DNA of 30,145 nucleotides from Scleroderma bovista (GCA_037178675.1 JAYMGJ010000609.1:1-30145), one strand, 5' to 3'. Shown: positions 1-10,472, counted from the stretch's first letter. Notes: generated by a model from the sequence alone, not told the origin. Program-made: numbers and translations.

Positions 1-693
1 CTGCTGCTGCTGCCTCTGGGGCTGCTGCTGCTGCTGGGCAAACTTGGGGTCAGCTGGCTTGCACTTCACAGCGCTAAGCTTGTTGGCCTGGGGGCCCTTA
101 CCACCAGCACGGGAAGAGGTGCCTTTCTGCTCGAAGGAGAGCATGGCAGCCTTAACGATCCCATCGGGCTTCAGATTCTTGATCTTGTCCGGCGACGTCT
201 GGCTGAGAATCTGAGCTACAACCTCCATGGTGGGAGGGAGCTTGCAAAGAATAATCATCGCCTGTACGGGGGCAGGGAACTCAAAGCCAGCGTCCTTGAG
301 ATAGGCGAAGTGGCTAAGCACTTTGGTGATAGCCGGAGCGGGGTGAGAGCCAGCGGGAATGGTAGTTGCCAGGAGCTTGCTAAGCTCAGCGTAGGCAGAG
401 CCAATACTAGGGGCACCGAAGTTCTTCTTGAGGTGGTCCCAGACGTCCTTTACGCTGTCGAGACTGGAGACGGCGACCTGAATCAAGGGGGCGAGGCGCA
501 AGGTGATATTACCAAGCACTCTCTCGGTGTTGTCGTCCCACTCCTTTCGGTCATCATGACCGTCAGCGGGTTGCGTCGTTGAGTAAATGTACCATTGGCC
601 TTGTGCCCGGAGGTAGGCCTGCATAGAGGTGTGCCACTGCTGCCAGTTGGAGCCAGTGAACACAGGAACCATCTTGTCAAGAGCGCTGGACAT
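1..693 (-). CDS. Ty1-copia retrotransposon Gag, N-terminal part (runs off the window)
   Basis: The minus strand is open from an ATG at 691-693 to the window edge, 231 codons. The product begins MSSALDKMVPVFTGSNWQQW and continues with a W-x-x-H-x-x-M-Q-x-Y-L stretch, an LxxAPLIQ segment and VWDHLKKNFG. This is the pattern of copia Gag proteins (UBN2/gag-polypeptide type), which build the virus-like particle that packages element RNA. The last visible part is a Lys-rich linker and a Gln-rich run (CAG repeats at 1-60); a zinc knuckle and pol would lie beyond the edge. An LTR and a PBS-like site lie upstream on the same strand, so this is the 5' end of an element. No stop or frameshift is visible, unlike the other transposon genes here, so the insertion may be young. 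The element itself cannot be judged complete. Confidence 0.85.
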   Translation of the reverse strand, partial: MSSALDKMVPVFTGSNWQQWHTSMQAYLRAQGQWYIYSTTQPADGHDDRKEWDDNTERVLGNITLRLAPLIQVAVSSLDSVKDVWDHLKKNFGAPSIGSAYAELSKLLATTIPAGSHPAPAITKVLSHFAYLKDAGFEFPAPVQAMIILCKLPPTMEVVAQILSQTSPDKIKNLKPDGIVKAAMLSFEQKGTSSRAGGKGPQANKLSAVKCKPADPKFAQQQQQPQRQQQQ

Positions 694-854
694 GGTGATA
701 TTCTGTTGGGAGTCAACGGAGTCAGCAAGTGAATGCGACAACGGACAAGCAAGAAAAGAAGAAACACCTGAGTGCTAGTGAAAGCACTTCTGTCAACAGC
801 TAACTCATGACTAGGTCATGCCAGCACAAGTCGTCGACAATGTTTGCCATGGTT

Positions 855-983
855 GGCGCAAGTCATCGACAAACTTCGCCTATGGCAATACAGGTGCTCA
901 ACTAGGAGCTCACTGTTGGGCGCAAGTCATCGACCGACTTCGCCTTGTGACTGTGCAGGGGCTCAGCTAGGAGCTCACTGTGG
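855..983 (-). repeat. Two tandem 64-bp units in the copia leader
   Basis: Two units with period 64 start at 855 and 919, each beginning ggcgcaagtcatcgac and ending gctcactgt. They lie between the PBS-like site and the gag ATG, in the leader of the copia element. A packaging or translation role is only a guess. Confidence 0.7.
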
Positions 984-1062
984 TCCACAGCATCAAGTTA
1001 GTTAAAGCGACGCTCAGGGAGCTGGAGCGCTGCCTGGTGCATTGCTGCACACAGTGCGCTCA

Positions 1063-1076
1063 CAGGGCTCATAACC
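1063..1076 (-). other. Primer-binding-site-like sequence of the copia element
   Basis: On the minus strand the LTR ends ...CTTCAACA-equivalent and is followed at once by GGTTATGAGCCCTG. This resembles the TGGTTATCAGAGC-type internal initiator-tRNA primer site common in copia elements. The position directly inside the LTR is the main support; the match is imperfect. Confidence 0.5.
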
Positions 1077-1344
1077 TGTTGAAGCAATACCTATATACGT
1101 AGAGGAACTGCTACTCCAACTCACCTGTTGGGTGGAGTGCACAACCTGAGATGGTAGCGGTAGCTGGTCAAGAGCTGTTATATTATATAAGCGATGAACA
1201 CTGTTTATATACAACAAATAGTGTGACATGTGACATGTAACATCTACTCTAAAGAGGACTATTACTAAGTCTACACTAATATGGGTCACAGTCTTGTGCA
1301 CACTTCGTCGACGGTTTACACCGGGTGCATGTGCGACTTCAACA
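1077..1344 (-). mobile_element. 5' LTR of the copia element
   Basis: A 268-bp segment begins TGTTGAAG and ends with its exact inverted complement CTTCAACA, the TG...CA ends expected of an LTR. The PBS-like site and gag follow on the minus strand. A TATA-like TTATATAATA (minus strand, 1181-1190) sits inside it. The 5 bp beyond the outer end are accat (1345-1349), the candidate target-site duplication; its partner would lie beyond the left window edge. The outer flank is a minisatellite, so insertion was into repetitive DNA. Confidence 0.75.
1181..1190 (-). promoter_or_regulatory. TATA-like box in the copia LTR
   Basis: TTATATAATA on the minus strand lies about 105 bp upstream of the inner LTR end. 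That is a reasonable place for the U3 promoter that starts genomic RNA. Confidence 0.4.
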
Positions 1345-1612
1345 ACCATAGTGTATGGTCGGGCCAGGATAGGTGTGTCATCATATTGTACAGTCCAGCC
1401 TGGGTGTGGGCATCACCATAGTGTATGATTGGGCCAGGGTAGGTGAGTCACCATAGTGTATGGTCAGGCCAGGGTAGGGGTGTCACCATATTGTACAGTC
1501 CGGCCTGGGTGTGGGCATCACCATAGTGTATGGTCAGGCCGGGTAGGTGTGTTACCATAATGGATAGTCTGGCCTGGTGTGGGTGTCACAATAAGTGTAT
1601 GGTTGGGCCAGA
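1345..1612. repeat. Minisatellite, about 35-bp unit, about 8 copies
   Basis: Successive units begin caccatagtgtatgg or the diverged form caccatattgtacagtc, followed by a ggccagggtaggtgtg-like second half. Period is about 33-37 bp. Two unit subtypes mix along the array. The copia LTR abuts its left end. Confidence 0.8.
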
Positions 1613-1773
1613 GAGGAAAAATATATTTGAAACAAGTCCAGGCTGATGATAGCCATGTCAGGATTGTACGTATTAGCAAAGACAAGACTGGTACTGTACT
1701 GAATGGAAATGATTATACAAGTAGTACAAGTTAATGATAAGCATTCAGGTGGTGTACTGGCCAGTAATGATTA

Positions 1774-1963
1774 ATTCGTCATACCAACCGGTCAGTGTCA
1801 TACCGGTAGCATACCGACCAATACCTGTCATACCGGTGGCATAACAACCGGTAGCATACTGGTAGCATACCGGTAGCATACCAACCAGTCACTGTCATAC
1901 TGGTAGCATACCGACCGGTCACTATCATACCGGTAGCATATTGACCAGTAACTGTCATACCAG
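1774..1963. repeat. Short-unit tandem repeat of accggtagcat type
   Basis: The array is built from 9-12 bp words (accggtagcat, accaaccggt, cactgtcat) in higher-order units of about 30 bp. The word is almost palindromic around ACCGGT. A small accggtaccggtaga patch recurs at about 10282-10296. Confidence 0.75.
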
Positions 1964-2204
1964 TGTGAGTCAAAGTGTGGATTTGGGTCGGAGTAATAAC
2001 CCAAACACAACACCAACAAAGGACTACAAATATGTGCAAGTGGTGGTTTACCTCCGTGGTGTCCAGAGAGGATGTGCTGAGGAGGGGGGAAGGGGATCTA
2101 CACCAACTGGGTGATGCAGACAATGATGCAGGATACTCCTGGGGTACAGGAGTAATAGAAGTCGAAGGGGATAGGGGTCTGGACTTTTCCTAAAGCCTAG
2201 GAAG
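1964..2204 (-). other. Possible leader of a gypsy-like element
   Basis: This lies directly inside the probable LTR at 2205-2967 on the minus strand. It is C-rich on that strand with a short Ser/Pro/Leu-rich open frame. At 1967-1990 it carries a diverged copy of the LTR 3' end (gtcaaagtgtggatttgggt versus gtcaaagtggggattgggtt at 2206). No gag or pol coding is recognisable; the accggtagcat array replaces what should follow. Confidence 0.3.
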
Positions 2205-2967
2205 TGTCAAAGTGGGGATTGGGTTGACTGAGACTGAAACAGCGATACTACACCTAGAGATTGGTGCAGCAAAGGGGCAGAGATGCCTCTGATGTCCAGA
2301 GGCGAGGAAGATTGACTGGTATGAAGCCTAGACTCCGCTTGAGCCTAGTATAAAGAATAGATCTTGAATAACTTGGATAAACTTGACAATATTGAGCCTT
2401 TAGACCTTCACTGAAGCCTACAAGGACTCAAAGACTGAAGGGATACTGATTGAGAGAGTCTGAGAGAGGGATAATTTCGTGCAATTGGGTCTTTTCACTG
2501 GGCTGAGCCCAGGGGTTTAAATACATGGGGGGGCACAGCATTAAAGTACAAAAAGAGAAGGGAGTAAGCAGAATTTGTCAAGGATTGGTAAGAGCTTTGT
2601 AAGGGGTTTGTAAGTGATCAGTAAGCAAGGGATAAGCAGGAATGAGTAAGCATAGGAAGCATGAATAAGCTGCTGAGTAAAGGAATGAGTAAGCTGCATG
2701 ACAAGATTGATTGGTAAGGGAGTGAGTCATCAGCTGAGTAATATACCAAAAATGCGAAAGGGATAGAGTAATACTGATGACAAGAGAGCATCAGTAAGCA
2801 AGGGATGAGTCACTGCACAGCAGAAGGAGTCATTGATGCACAGCCTAAGAAGTTTGATGGGACAACAATGGGGAAGATCTGAGATTAATAGGGGGATTGA
2901 TCCGAGACAAAACAGCCACAAGAAGGGTACCAGGGGTCCAGAGGTCTTTTTGGGGGGTCAGCATACA
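2205..2967 (-). mobile_element. Probable gypsy-like LTR (solo or remnant)
   Basis: Read on the minus strand this 763-bp segment starts TGTATGCTGACCCC and ends CCCACTTTGACA, giving TG...CA ends. It has a U3-like half rich in short repeats (gagtaagc words; cagtaagcaaggga at about 2610 and 2782) and a TATA-like GTATTTAAACCCC at about 2513-2525 upstream of a pyrimidine-rich R/U5-like half. No partner LTR or target duplication was found. Boundaries are inferred from composition and the end dinucleotides. Confidence 0.35.
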
Positions 2968-3237
2968 CTAAGGTATAGTGCATGTGTTCTAGCGCCACTG
3001 AAGTGCAACCATGGGCTCCCTTGACGAGCTCTCTTCTGGGAAAGAACAAGAGAGGGTTCTTCTTCCTAATAGCACTATAAAGTGGGGGGAATAACTGTCA
3101 TGGTGCTGGGGGACGTCGTCTGAAAGTAGGGAAGCGGATAGAGTATTGAATTCGACGCATCCAGGGAAGTGAGATGAACGACAGAGGAAGATGGACATGG
3201 CAAGTATCTGGGAGGAAGGGACCATAGGCTGAGGCCT
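2968..3237. other. Stretch without a recognisable gene
   Basis: Open frames here are short, overlapping and without family resemblance. It lies between the LTR remnant and the left 23-bp inverted repeat. Confidence 0.4.
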
Positions 3238-3260
3238 CCCAGTGAGAAATAGCCATATGT
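3238..3260 (+). repeat. Left copy of the 23-bp inverted repeat
   Basis: The sequence is CCCAGTGAGAAATAGCCATA followed by TGT. The exact reverse complement lies at 10473-10495. Confidence 0.75.
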
Positions 3261-3573
3261 GAGCCAATGTAGGGATAGTTAGATATAGGGAATTGGTTTA
3301 CATAGTTCCACATTGCAAATGATTGCTATCATAGGTATTTTCGCTAGTCCAACCTATCCAAAAATCACTGTACCTATGTCATAGTTCACCATAGATGTAC
3401 ATACTCCATTTCCCCTTCACAATTCCACTATGCAATCATATGCATTCCTAGTCCTTTCGTGATCATATGCCATTGTATGCGTAGCTAGTAGCATAGAAAC
3501 AACCCGCCCACCGCTCCCCCTGGTCTCGTGACCAGTATGTGATCATATGAATACATAGTTTAATAGTGACCCC

Positions 3574-3720
3574 ACCGCTCGCCATTCCCACCCACCATTC
3601 CTGCCCGCTGTTCCCGCTTGCTGTTCCTGCCTGCCATTCCCACCCGCCATTCCCGCTCGCTGCGCACTGTTCCCACCCACCGCCCGCCATTCCTACCCAC
3701 CGTGCCAACTTACCCCATAA
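3574..3720. repeat. Cytosine-rich tandem repeat (CCCRCCCGCCATT type)
   Basis: Units of about 10-20 bp alternate cccacccgccattc, cctgcccgctgttc and related words. It lies between the left inverted repeat and the accessory pseudogene, like a subterminal repeat array. Confidence 0.65.
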
Positions 3721-3759
3721 TGCCCAAATACTGCTCTCGCCCACCATGCTTTCGCCATC

Positions 3760-5852
3760 CTAGTGCATTGGAAGTCCGGAAAATTTTGCGATGACCTCCA
3801 CAGTACCATTCGTCCAGATGCTGTTGTCGATCTGGAAGACTATGTCAGCGTGATGTGGGGGATATGAATTTGGGGGCTGGCGCACAAGTTGCTTGTACTT
3901 GTCTTTGTATTTCTAGACAACAATCAATGCCAATGAGTGTTCAGAGGGTTTCATTCGTACCTGTTTTGCCTCAACTGAAAGAGAATCGAAATACACCTGG
4001 AATTCCTCTTGACTACCATTTGGGGAGACTTGCTTCAGCCACCGGTGTGCACACAGTGTCCTCGCATTACCAGTAAGTCCAATGTCACATCTCAGAGTGA
4101 ATACAGCGTACCTTGCACTCTTGTTAGATGCAGGGCGCCAAACCTTCTTTTTTCTCGGTCCCACCATTTGAGCCACTGCCGTTGTCGACGAGCCACTGTA
4201 CTCAGGTGCTGATGCCATCATCGATGAGCTGCTGGGCTTGGACACCACTGCTGTTGTTGAAAATGTTGACGAGCCACTGGGCTCCGGTGGTGTCGTTGTC
4301 GATGAGCCACAGGGCTCTGGTGCTGGTGCCATTGTCGATGAGCCACTGGGCTGAGCTAGAGGAGGCTGTGGAATAGGTATATTATCCTTAGTCTGCGCTG
4401 GTGGAGTTGGGCAGTGGTGGGGTTTTGGCATTGATGAGCTGCGTGTATATATCAGTACCCTGCAATACACCATGTCACCTTGTGTTACAGTGGATTCTTG
4501 ATGCGAATCCGAGGTGGAGGCCGATCTTGATGCGATTGTGGTGCTGGGGTATATTATATATTAGCTCGTCAGCAATATATGCAGCTTTGGTGGTCGCAAT
4601 ACTTACCTGTTGAATCGGGGGAGGGCAAGGGCGAACATTGGGTTGCCTCATTGGCGGAGGGCCCTTCAACGTCAACTGGCGATTTGTTTTTGACTCTATC
4701 GTCGTCGTCATCGTCATCGATCAAGTCAGGCACATCAGCTGTCTCTATCTTTCTATGCTTTTCTTCACTCCTTTGAATGATGTCAGTGTCATCAGTCTCT
4801 ACCTTGGCCACTTTGCGCTTGCTGGGTATCGTGTTGCCAGATTTTTTCGTAAACCAAGTTTGCTTCCATGAAGGGTAGTACGTCTTGGCAAGTTGGTCAG
4901 TTTTCCACGAGTCTTCACAAAGAGTAAGCTCTGTGTAAGTGTTTGCTAGCTCAGCGTGGAAGACTTTCTTCACACTGAGTGGCATAGTTGTCCATGTCGT
5001 CTGACTGTCAATTTGGCCTCACCCACGGAGATCGTGCCAGATTTCACACATCATAGACATGATTTTTGCGACTCAGTCTTCAGATAGCTGCTCGCCCTTC
5101 TCGTTTTCCAAGTATACTGTTGCGTTTTCTTCCACTTTCTTCATCCCCTCTGTGGTCTTCTTCCATTCTTTGTATTGTTTTTCTGACCAGAAGCGGACAT
5201 TTGGGTATGCTGATCTGTCGTGTTGGGGAGGTGGAACTGGATTAAGGTGAGAGGTCTGCCCTGCAGGTGGCAATGCGAGGTTGATCATGGCATCAGGGTC
5301 ACCATCAGAGGAGCCAGAGATGGTATTCAGCCGCAAGAGTAGCGCCAGATATGCGCCCCTGTAATAAAATACTGTCGTCAATGAGAAAAAGAAGGTGATC
5401 AACACATCTACTCGATGGCTGTCTTTCCCGCCATGAGCGTTGCATTTTCACCCTGTAACCTGTTGATCGTGTCCTTGAGGGCTTGGATTTGGTTGATGTA
5501 CTGCATATATGTGTTGGATCAGTCCGATTCCGTGTGCAACAAGATGCTCACCATATTGCTATTGTCTTGAAGTATGCCCTGCTGCTGTAGTACACTCATA
5601 AAGATCAGTTGTTAGCAGTTGTTAGAAGATGACAGATACTGCGGTGAAACCATTCCATTGTGGAATTATACCAGAACTTTGCTGTGATTGGGTGGTGTTG
5701 AACATGCGAAAGCCATTGTCATTGGTGGGCTGAAAAGAGTTGCTGAATGAATTCTTCTTGTTGACGGAGTGAAAAGAGTTGCTGAATGAATTTTGATCAT
5801 CAAATGAAAATGAGGAAGAAGAACCTTGTCCGTTGAGGGAAGGGAGCGACAT
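3760..5852 (-). pseudogene. Multi-exon Agaricomycete hypothetical protein, broken by two in-frame TGA codons
   Basis: From an ATG at 5852 the exons join in phase: 5852-5640 (Ser/Phe/Asn-rich N-terminus), 5584-5552, 5500-5412 (QALKDTINRLQGENATL, coiled-coil-like), 5358-4607, then exons down to a TAG at 3760-3762. The large exon carries YPNVRFWSEKQYKEW and LCEDSWKTDQLAKTYYPSW, then an acidic run of seven Asp. Later exons are Pro/Ser/Thr-rich and end with GSQEEFQVYFDSLSVEAKQ. I recognise this layout from an abundant uncharacterised protein family of mushroom-forming fungi; its function is unknown to me. Two TGA codons (5073-5075 and 5019-5021) interrupt the large exon within otherwise conserved sequence, and no intron removes them. 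It sits inside the proposed transposon, so it may be an element-carried accessory gene. Confidence 0.6.
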
Positions 5853-5965
5853 AGTTGGAGTGGTGGTGGTGGGAGGACAACGAAGTTCCGGAAGTTCACG
5901 ATAAGGTAAGCTGTAAGCCTCACTGCAGCCACAAGTCAGTTTATTACTTCAACTACATCATAGCT
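5853..5965. promoter_or_regulatory. Short divergent intergenic region
   Basis: Only 113 bp separate the ATG of the minus-strand pseudogene from the ATG of the plus-strand small gene. Any promoter must be shared. No clear TATA box is visible. Confidence 0.4.
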
Positions 5966-6509
5966 ATGTCTTCCAATAATATTGACCCTGCTGCAGTGAC
6001 CACACCGGTCAGAACCGCCACCATCGACAACACCGCTGTTGTCAATATTCACGCTCTCTTGTCTGAGTGGAACACATACCTTGTCACGTTCACTCCCGCA
6101 AAGCCAGACCCAGTTGTAAGTGCATATATTCACTGTTTATCTCTGTCTCTGACTCACAGCTGCAGAAACTTGTACTTCGACTTCGAAACCGCACAGAGGC
6201 TCCCCCAAGCCAACCTTGCACCCAGGCCGACCTCAAGATCTTTAATCCACCCAAAGCGTGAGTACTGCGTCTCAACTGCCTCGTCTTGCTAACGGTTCTA
6301 GCTATCATCTCCTTGCAGAACCTGCCCTGTGTCTCATACACCCACCCAACTCGCCGGGCAAGCCAAAGAGGGTTGTACTGGAGACAACCTCTGCCAGACG
6401 AACATTGGGTAGAGAGATGGACACCCCATGCATGTGGAAGCTCTCGCAAATCGACACCGATGAGAATACAGTGGAGCAGGACATCAAGCAACCTCGCACG
6501 TCTACTTAG
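5966..6509 (+). CDS. Small uncharacterised three-exon gene (151 aa)
   Basis: Exons are 5966-6115, 6160-6257 and 6302-6509. Both introns are 44 nt, with GTAAGT...CACAG and GTGAGT...TTCTAG borders, and the phases agree, giving 151 residues with no stop. The product begins MSSNNIDPAAVTTP and ends with EQDIKQPRTST. It is hydrophilic with no signal peptide or membrane segment, and has a short basic stretch (LQKLVLRLRNR). I recognise no domain. It diverges from the accessory pseudogene and is flanked by the Tnp2 pseudogene, so it may belong to the transposon. Being apparently intact between two broken genes is unusual; it could equally be a chance survivor. Product unknown. Confidence 0.5.
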
Positions 6510-6516
6510 AAGTTGC

Positions 6517-6605
6517 ACGCACCCCATCCCATTCTTGTATGCCCCATCCTGTTCTTGTTTGCACCCATCCCATTCTTGTACGCATCCCATCCCGCTCTTG
6601 TTCGC
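6517..6605. repeat. Four to five tandem units of about 21 bp
   Basis: Units read gcaccccatcccattcttgt, with variants such as gccccatcctgttcttgt. They follow directly after the stop codon of the small gene and lie between it and the end of the Tnp2 pseudogene. Confidence 0.75.
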
Positions 6606-6742
6606 ATTTCACGATTCCCGTGACCGCATGTCTGTACAGTAGCTATGTGATAGATCCCAACTGTTGTCACATCAATATTTCAATGATCGCTCTCGTTGCC
6701 CTCAGTATTACGTTCATACATGTGATAGCTGTATTAATACCA

Positions 6743-9700
6743 TCAAATGTCTTCGTCATCTGGGTCGGCCCCAACATGTGCTAGTTCTATACCCATCTTC
6801 TGGACAAGAAAGAACCTCTCTTCCAACGCTTCTGGCAGATTGACGCGGTGTGGGACCATGCCGACGACTGAACGAATACTGGTCAAGTTGATCACACAAA
6901 GGCTTTCCTCACCCAGTTTGGTGCACGAGATCAGAGTTCCGTACTATTCTTCAAGTAAATACGGGTCTGGCCAGGAGTACAGCATGACCAAGGCAACATC
7001 AACAAAGTGATATTGTTCGTTGATAGCCAATGGGGCAACATCAAGGTCGACCCCATTTTGTTTGACTAGTCTGGCAAAGTACCGTATCTGGGCGATGTGA
7101 TCCACGCCTCCGATGTTAGCCTATAGAAAATTAGCATAAATGTACTCATGTGAAACCTGTGTGATACTCTTACAATGACATTGCGAGCCATCCGCAACTC
7201 TTCAAGAGGCTTCATGGATTCAGTGTATTCGGATCGGGCTATCTGCCCATTCGGCAGTCGTAACCTCCCCCATTGATGCACAATCAGCAGTGCTGCTTTT
7301 CCAAGGTACTGAGCGATGGCATGGGAATCATGGGCAGGCGTTTTTATCGGGCGCCTGTTGTGTTTGGGTAAAAGGACGTAGCCATTACCAAGATCTTCCA
7401 AGGCACGTGGGTTGGAATCTTCGTGAGTGAGATCGAGGGTAGGGACTATGGCCTTGAGTGCATTGACTTGGCAGTGCCGAATACCTTGCTGTGCAAGGTT
7501 GGAAAACGGGTCCGATGGCTGACAGATTTCTTGCCCAAGGTTTCCGATTGTCTGTTCCATTGTCCACTGGGAGGAACAAATGGGGGACCCGATGTGCATG
7601 GCCTCTGCAGCGAGATGGTTGGATAAGTGGACGCATGGCCTAACGAAGTGGATGCGATCGATTCACCGTTGACAGAAGAGGGTTTCATATTCGTATTCCC
7701 ATTCTGCGAGGAGGTTGCAAGCATGCTCAAGCCCAGCGGGTGTGATGCTATACTGTCCCATAATTAGAAAACCTGTGACAAACCTACAGAAATTCCTCCA
7801 GTACACGCGAGGTAGAGTACCATACAGAAGCGCGGGACACAGACAATAAATCCAGGTGATGTATTCTGTTGCCTTGTACCACGAATTTGCGTGAAGACTC
7901 GGGTCACGAGGCGCAATGTCGAACGACCCTGGTAGGTATGATTTGCAAGCAGCGACAGCGCACCCATGCGCTTCCCATCTTTCCTGTGATTTGAGGACCG
8001 CCCAGACCCAATCCGATTTGTTGTCTGTTGACGCACACTCTATGCTCCCCCGCCATAAGTTGAGCCAGAGCACAGCCATATTTGCACCACTTAAATGCAT
8101 CATCTCCAAAGAGAAACACTCCGGGATACCGAGGATGAGGTGAGGTTGTAGCCCAAGCAATATGCTGGGCCCAACAATACCAGTGGCGAGGCGTCGAGTT
8201 TCGTATTCCCGTTGGGTCCACGCCTGAAGGAGGTATTGAAGTTGCTGTACATAATCCACACACGTACTGGAGTCGATGCTATAAACGTCAACATCGGGAT
8301 GAGTACAGCCGGGAACGTCGTAGTTATCGGGTTTGAGTAGGACGGGGTAATACTGTGAGGCGCCTGGTTTCCGACAACCTTTGAGAGGACAGCGCATACG
8401 ACAACCGGTCTTACCCTGATGCCCAACAAAGTTGCTCATTGTGAGCAGGCCTGGGTCATCTGCACATGCGAGGAACAGGAACAAGCGAGATATAAATTCA
8501 CGCCTGTGACCAGAGTCCCATATGGTTAGACCTTCATGCTGTAGGGCCAAGAAATGGTGGAGACCTGGGAATAAAAAGGATTCAATGAACTTGGGCTTTT
8601 TGGGCCCTGGAATAATCGCACCTGGGAAAATGTGCTTCTTTTTGTAGCGATGGTCCGGCGACAGCTCAAGAATGACCCAAATATAGATCCAGCAATCCGA
8701 CTCTTTGCTCTCGAAAAGTTGAGCGCCGTTGATTGAGATCATTAACAATGTATCTTCTGGTTGGATTGTGCCATCAGCCACACGGCTGATGTAGGCACTA
8801 CCGCAGAAAATGTCATCATAGGAATCCACTAACCTGTCATTCTTGAGAAGCTGATCAAAGACTTCCTGCATTTTCTTCACGCGATAACACATTTTCTCTG
8901 CGCTCTCAGGATGCCGCCAGAGGGCCTGAAGCTGGGGCCCGATGGGTATTGTGTGGAAGACCGCGCGAGGAATGTGTCTATTTGCATGGGTCTGACGGTG
9001 CTGATCGAAACAGGGCTCATCGCACTCGGGACAAGCATCGAGCTCCGTGAAAGGCCCAACGAATGCCACACAAGAATTGATGCACATTTGATCTATAACT
9101 GAGGTAACACCGGTTAGATCTGTGAGCAGGCGCTTGACCTGGTAAAAAGAAGGCAGTTGGGACCCAGGGAAGCATGCTTGGATGCCCAAATGTATCTTGT
9201 CATAGGTAGCTTCTGAGGAGTGTTCAAGCACCATGAAAATTTCAATAGTGAGCTTGTCGCATGGACCATTGAGTTCGAGAACTTCCATTGGAGGGTTGCA
9301 AAGGCAATCGAGAGCATCGCCAGTGAGACCAGTCTGATCATCAAGTGAGGCATTCTGAATATGCTGTATAAATGACATACTGCGCGCGTGTTTTGGCATA
9401 TGGGCCGACCACTGGGTGAGCTCATCTAAATCCAGGTCAACAAGAGGGTGTAGAGGGGGGTCTGGTGGGTCGTTGTGCACATCAGCCTGGTCAAGGGGCG
9501 ATGGAGAGCGAGGTGGTGGGTCTGGCGGGTCGTTGTGCACATCAGCCTGGTCAAGGGGCGGTGGAGAGCGAGGTGGGGGGGGGTCTGGTGGGTTGTCATA
9601 CATGTCAGCCTGGTCAAGGGGCAGCAGAGAGCGAGGTGGGGGGGGGGGTCTGGTGGGTTGTCATACACGTCAGCCTGATCAAGAGGCGGTGGAGAGCGAG

Positions 9701-10079
9701 CTGGGTGGTCTGGTGGGTTGTCATACACGTCAGCCTGATCGAGAGGCAGCAGAGAATGATCTGGAGGGCATGAGTGTGCATTTAGTACTAGATTGGTGGG
9801 AAACTTACCGAGGCTCGCTCTGTCAAGTAAATGGGGCCGTTTATGCTGGTTAGAATCGGGGGCCAGTGCAGGTGTGTCCTTTTCTACAGAAGGTCCTGCG
9901 GAAGTAGCATTCTTGATGAATGCATGAAAGTTATCTGTGCGTCTAGCTAGTCGAATGGCACTCTTCTCGTCATCATCAGCCTCGCGGAGATGGCGCCGCC
10001 ATGTACATTGAGATCCTACTTGTTTGTGGACGCCCTTGCAATACTTCCGGCACACACACCAATACACCCGTTCAGACAT
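6743..10079 (-). pseudogene. Tnp2-family (CACTA-class) transposase pseudogene
   Basis: The minus strand starts at ATG 10079 with a Cys-rich N-terminus (MSERVYWCVCRKYCKGV), passes a Pro-rich repeat, then the transposase core: FGSAYISRVADG-like region, SINGAQLFESKESDCWIYIW, PGPKKPKFIESFLFPGLHH, GHQGKTGCRMRCPLKGC and SSQWTMEQTIGNLGQEI. This is the Pfam Tnp2 (transposase 21-type) pattern; such enzymes cut and move CACTA-class elements. Breaks are an 11-G tract at 9638-9648 that shifts frame (two extra G), an in-frame TGA at 7663-7665 and an in-frame TAG near 6954. Homology continues in frame after each (IDRIHFVRP after the TGA; a VINLTSIRSVVGMVP stretch after the TAG) to a TGA at 6743-6745. One intron lies near 7130-7172. 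Family members have Asp in SIDGAQL; here it is Asn (codon at 8728-8730). An upstream exon 10260-10154 with a GTAAGT donor could splice in phase to the start, but this is uncertain. Confidence 0.85.
9455..9770 (-). repeat. Five tandem 60-62 bp units coding a Pro-rich linker
   Basis: The word catcagcctggtcaaggggc or a close variant recurs at about 60-62 bp spacing (near 9480, 9540, 9602, 9664 and 9724). On the coding minus strand it gives PLDQADVYDNPPDPPPRSP-like units. The units differ in the length of an internal G run: 9 G at 9575-9583 keeps the frame, 11 G at 9638-9648 breaks it. Confidence 0.85.
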
Positions 10080-10472
10080 GATCAAGATCTGCCCTCAATT
10101 CTTGTGCGATGTTGTCAGAACTTAGGCAGTGATAACGAGGATCGAGACTTACAGTGACTATAGCCTTACTATCAATGATTGTGGACATGGCCAAGTACGA
10201 TCTGGTTGGAATATTAGAAAGTAGTGTTGGAAGACTTGTGTCGATCTCAGTCAACGTCATACCATCAATAGAATAGAATGGTACCGGTACCGGTAGATGT
10301 CATGTCAATGAATCAATGAAGGTGCATGGATGCGGGTTGCACTGATTGACGTCGAGTGGAATGTGCACTAATTGACATGGTAGATCTATGTACAACTATG
10401 ACGCATGTGTGTGGGCTTGATAGCCATACGACGAACTAGGTCATATACATAGACATAGCTACAAATAAGTTT

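Noticed and set aside
1774..1963. CRISPR-like or operator-like array
   Set aside because: Units are short, imperfect and contiguous without unique spacers, and the genome is eukaryotic; an ordinary tandem repeat.
9416..9853. Plus-strand open frames rich in Gly/Ser/Arg/Trp
   Set aside because: Antisense shadow of the Pro-rich repeat in the Tnp2 pseudogene.
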